Source of the DNA: an uncultured Elusimicrobia bacterium
GTDB taxonomy: Bacteria > Elusimicrobiota > Elusimicrobia > Elusimicrobiales > Elusimicrobiaceae
Length of the DNA stretch: 41,438 nt
Assembly: GCA_947306425.1 (NCBI GenBank)
Contig: CAMZGO010000013.1
Location: 1-41,438 of the forward strand
Reading direction: 5' to 3'
The notes beneath the pieces were generated by a model. It ran no database searches and was not told the origin of the DNA. It saw nothing but the letters and a program-made list of their open reading frames with translations. Made by a program: the position numbers and the translations under genes. Shown in pieces: positions 39,680 to 41,438 of this stretch (position 1 is its first letter; every line of letters begins with the position of its first letter).

Positions 39680-40357
39680 ATGTCTAAAAAAATTTTAATA
39701 GTGGCTGCCCATCCTGATGATGAAGTTTTGGGTTGCTTCGCCACAGTAGCGAAGAAGATAAAACAGGGATATGAAGCTTATACTCTCATTTTAAGCGGCG
39801 GTAAAACTTCACGCGGTAAAGTTAGCAAAAAAGAACTTGATAATTTAAAAAAAGAAATGTTAAATGCAAATAAATTAATAGGGATAAAAACAGTTTTCCA
39901 AGCAAATTTTCCGGACAATTCTTTTGACGCTGTTCCTTTGCTTACTATAGTTAAAAGAATTGAAGAAATAAAAAACAAAATAAAACCGGAAATTATTTTT
40001 ACACATCATATAGGTGATATGAATGTAGACCATCAATTAACACACAAAGCAGTTTTAACTGCAACAAGGCCTATGAATGATGAATGCGTAAAAACAATTT
40101 ATTCTATGGAAATTCCTTCTTCCACGGAATGGAATAATTATTCAAAAGAAACGTCTTTTATTCCTAATGTTTTTAGTGATATAACAGATACCATAGAATT
40201 AAAAATAAAGGCGATGGCAGAATACAAATCGGAATTAAGGGATTATCCTTATCCGCGTTCATTAAAACATATAAGGGAACTTGCTAAAGTTAATGGAACA
40301 AAGGTCGGATTAAAATATAGTGAAAATTTTATACTAGTAAGGAAAATTACAAAATGA
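39680..40357 (+). CDS. PIG-L/LmbE-family deacetylase
   Basis: 225 residues. AHPDDEVLGC and HHIGDMNVDHQ are the zinc-binding motifs of the PIG-L family (N-acetylglucosaminyl-PI deacetylase type). It removes N-acetyl groups from sugars. In this operon it could free an amino group that another enzyme then modifies, for example the fused ATP-grasp. It overlaps pseI by 4 nt. Confidence 0.9.
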   Translation: MSKKILIVAAHPDDEVLGCFATVAKKIKQGYEAYTLILSGGKTSRGKVSKKELDNLKKEMLNANKLIGIKTVFQANFPDNSFDAVPLLTIVKRIEEIKNKIKPEIIFTHHIGDMNVDHQLTHKAVLTATRPMNDECVKTIYSMEIPSSTEWNNYSKETSFIPNVFSDITDTIELKIKAMAEYKSELRDYPYPRSLKHIRELAKVNGTKVGLKYSENFILVRKITK

Positions 40358-41364
40358 ATAAAACTTATATAATTGCGGAAATGTCTTGTAACCATTGTGG
40401 CGATTTTGAACTTGCTAAAAAAATTATTAAGACGGCAAAAGAAATCGGTGCTGACGCTATAAAAATCCAAACTTTTACCCCTGATTGTCTTACAATCAAT
40501 TCACATAATAACGATTTTAGAATTACAGGCGGGACAGCTTGGGATAATCAATATCTTTACGACTTATATACAAAAACGACAATGCCTTGGGAATGGCAGG
40601 GCAAATTAAAAGAGTATGCCGACGAAATTGGCATAGATTTCTTTTCAACACCTTTTGATTATACTGCCGTTGACTTTTTGGAAAGCATCAACGTTCCTTG
40701 CTATAAAATTGCAAGTTTTGAAGCCATTGATTACCCCTTAATAAAATATGCCGCACACCTTGGAAAGCCAATGATAATCTCCGTAGGCATTTCAAATTTA
40801 GAAGAAATACAAGAAGCAATAAATGCCTGTAAAAACGCGGGAAACAATGATATAACAATTTTAAAATGCACATCGTCATACCCCGCTAAACTTGAAGATA
40901 TGAATTTAAACACCATCAAGGATTTGCAAGAAAGATTCGGACCGCAAGGGGTAAAAATCGGTCTTTCAGACCATTCTATGAGCATTATTCCGCCGGTAAC
41001 CGCCGTTGCTATGGGCGCAAGTGTTATTGAAAAGCATTTCACTCTTGACCGCGCCTTAGGCGGTGCCGACAGCGGCTTTTCTTTAAATACCGAAGAATTC
41101 TCCTCAATGATACAAGCCGTCAGGGAAACGGAAAAGGCCTTGGGTCAAATATCCTACAAAGTTAATGAAAAGAATCGTAAGTTTGCCCGTTCTCTGTATG
41201 TAGTTAAACCAATAAAAAAAGGGGAAAAATTTACTAAAGAAAATGTACGTTCAATCCGTCCTGCAAACGGTTTACATCCAAAATATTACGAGGAAGTCTT
41301 AGGTAAAACCGCTAAAAAGGACTATGTTTTTGCAACTCCTTTAACGCTAGAAGATATAAAATAA
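40354..41364 (+). CDS. pseI: Pseudaminic acid synthase
   Basis: 336 residues. NeuB-type TIM barrel: IIAEMSCNHCGDFELAKKII, ADAIKIQTFTPD, FFSTPFDYTAVDFL, KIASFEAIDYPLI, KCTSSYPAKLEDMNL, SDHSMSIIPPVTAVAMGASV with IEKHFTLDR, and a C-terminal SAF/antifreeze-like domain from about residue 280 (ARSLYVVKPIKKGEKFTKEN). It condenses PEP with a six-carbon N-acetylated sugar. IAEMSCNHCGDFELA and FDYTAV favour PseI over sialic acid NeuB. It is the last visible gene of the operon. Confidence 0.92.
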   Translation: MNKTYIIAEMSCNHCGDFELAKKIIKTAKEIGADAIKIQTFTPDCLTINSHNNDFRITGGTAWDNQYLYDLYTKTTMPWEWQGKLKEYADEIGIDFFSTPFDYTAVDFLESINVPCYKIASFEAIDYPLIKYAAHLGKPMIISVGISNLEEIQEAINACKNAGNNDITILKCTSSYPAKLEDMNLNTIKDLQERFGPQGVKIGLSDHSMSIIPPVTAVAMGASVIEKHFTLDRALGGADSGFSLNTEEFSSMIQAVRETEKALGQISYKVNEKNRKFARSLYVVKPIKKGEKFTKENVRSIRPANGLHPKYYEEVLGKTAKKDYVFATPLTLEDIK

Positions 41365-41388
41365 TCTACCTTATGTTATTTTTTCATC

Positions 41389-41430
41389 TAGGCCCTTTAG
41401 CCTATAATCAAATAGGACCTTTTACCCTTG
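41389..41430 (+). promoter_or_regulatory. Second pair of TAGGTCC-type boxes
   Basis: TAGGCCCTTTAGCC (41389) and TAGGACCTTTTACCCTTG (41413) are 24 nt apart, closely matching the pair at 15312-15351. The last box runs into TTGCAC, a possible -35 for a gene beyond the window. Confidence 0.45.
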
Positions 41431-41438
41431 CACTCTTC

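Noticed and set aside
1-41438. CRISPR array, prophage or insertion sequence
   Set aside because: No regularly spaced direct repeats, transposase, integrase or phage structural genes are seen; the Cas4-like nuclease has no cas neighbours.

Overview
The window looks like a chromosomal segment of a Gram-negative, AT-rich, host-associated bacterium. The best guess is Elusimicrobiota (Elusimicrobium-like). That guess rests on two type IV pilin-like genes with the near-identical N-terminus typical of that phylum, on outer-membrane functions (YejM/PbgA-like protein, WaaE-like glycosyltransferase), and on a sugar-importing gene set. It is an inference, because there is no rRNA in the window.

Layout. 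1-7.3 kb: the 3' part of a giant MFS-like membrane protein, a GlpT/UhpC-type sugar-phosphate antiporter, then a fructokinase plus sugar-permease operon. 7.3-10.3 kb: a secreted coiled-coil protein and uppS on the minus strand, a structured intergenic element, a pilin gene, and tRNA-Val(GAC) whose 3' end is duplicated next to a cluster of hairpins. 10.4-18.4 kb: thrS (no TGS domain), an alkaline-phosphatase-superfamily membrane transferase overlapping rimO, an exported ankyrin-like protein, a DksA-type zinc finger with a histone-H1-like lysine-rich tail, and a WaaE-like glycosyltransferase. 18.4-21.6 kb: tRNA-Val(UAC), a solitary HNH endonuclease with a gene remnant, a membrane-anchored subtilase, and a roughly 700-base stretch without a protein gene that contains a strongly structured candidate ncRNA and a second hairpin element. 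21.6-25.9 kb: ferredoxin, RDD protein with pilin-like tail, FGGY kinase, Cas4/RecB-like nuclease and a second pilin. 25.9-30.2 kb: a YejM-like protein divergent from a DUF805 protein, and a DUF47-PiT phosphate uptake operon whose leader carries an intrinsic terminator. 30.2-41.4 kb: tRNA-Arg followed by a tightly packed 12-gene operon for a pseudaminic-acid-type nonulosonic acid (pseB, pseC, pseF, pseI recognised).

How the genes work together. The right-hand operon makes and activates a nine-carbon sugar: PseB and PseC make the 4-amino sugar, a GNAT domain probably acylates it, PseI condenses it with PEP and PseF attaches CMP. A GT42/DUF115-like protein at the operon head could transfer it. 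No PseG-like UDP-sugar hydrolase is visible. Extra genes (aminotransferase, aldo/keto reductase, hexapeptide acyltransferase, PIG-L deacetylase, HAD phosphatase, TIM-barrel protein and a GNAT::ATP-grasp fusion) suggest a modified product. The pilins, the glycosyltransferases and the YejM-like protein point to cell-surface biology.

The most striking signals are: both pilin promoters have a homopolymeric T tract filling the spacer between a perfect TTGACA -35 and a good -10 (15 T and 14 T), the architecture of a slippage-driven ON/OFF switch; a roughly 280-nt multi-helix RNA with promoter and terminator that I cannot assign to any known class; the GNAT::ATP-grasp fusion; and overlapping divergent promoters between the YejM-like gene and the DUF805 gene.
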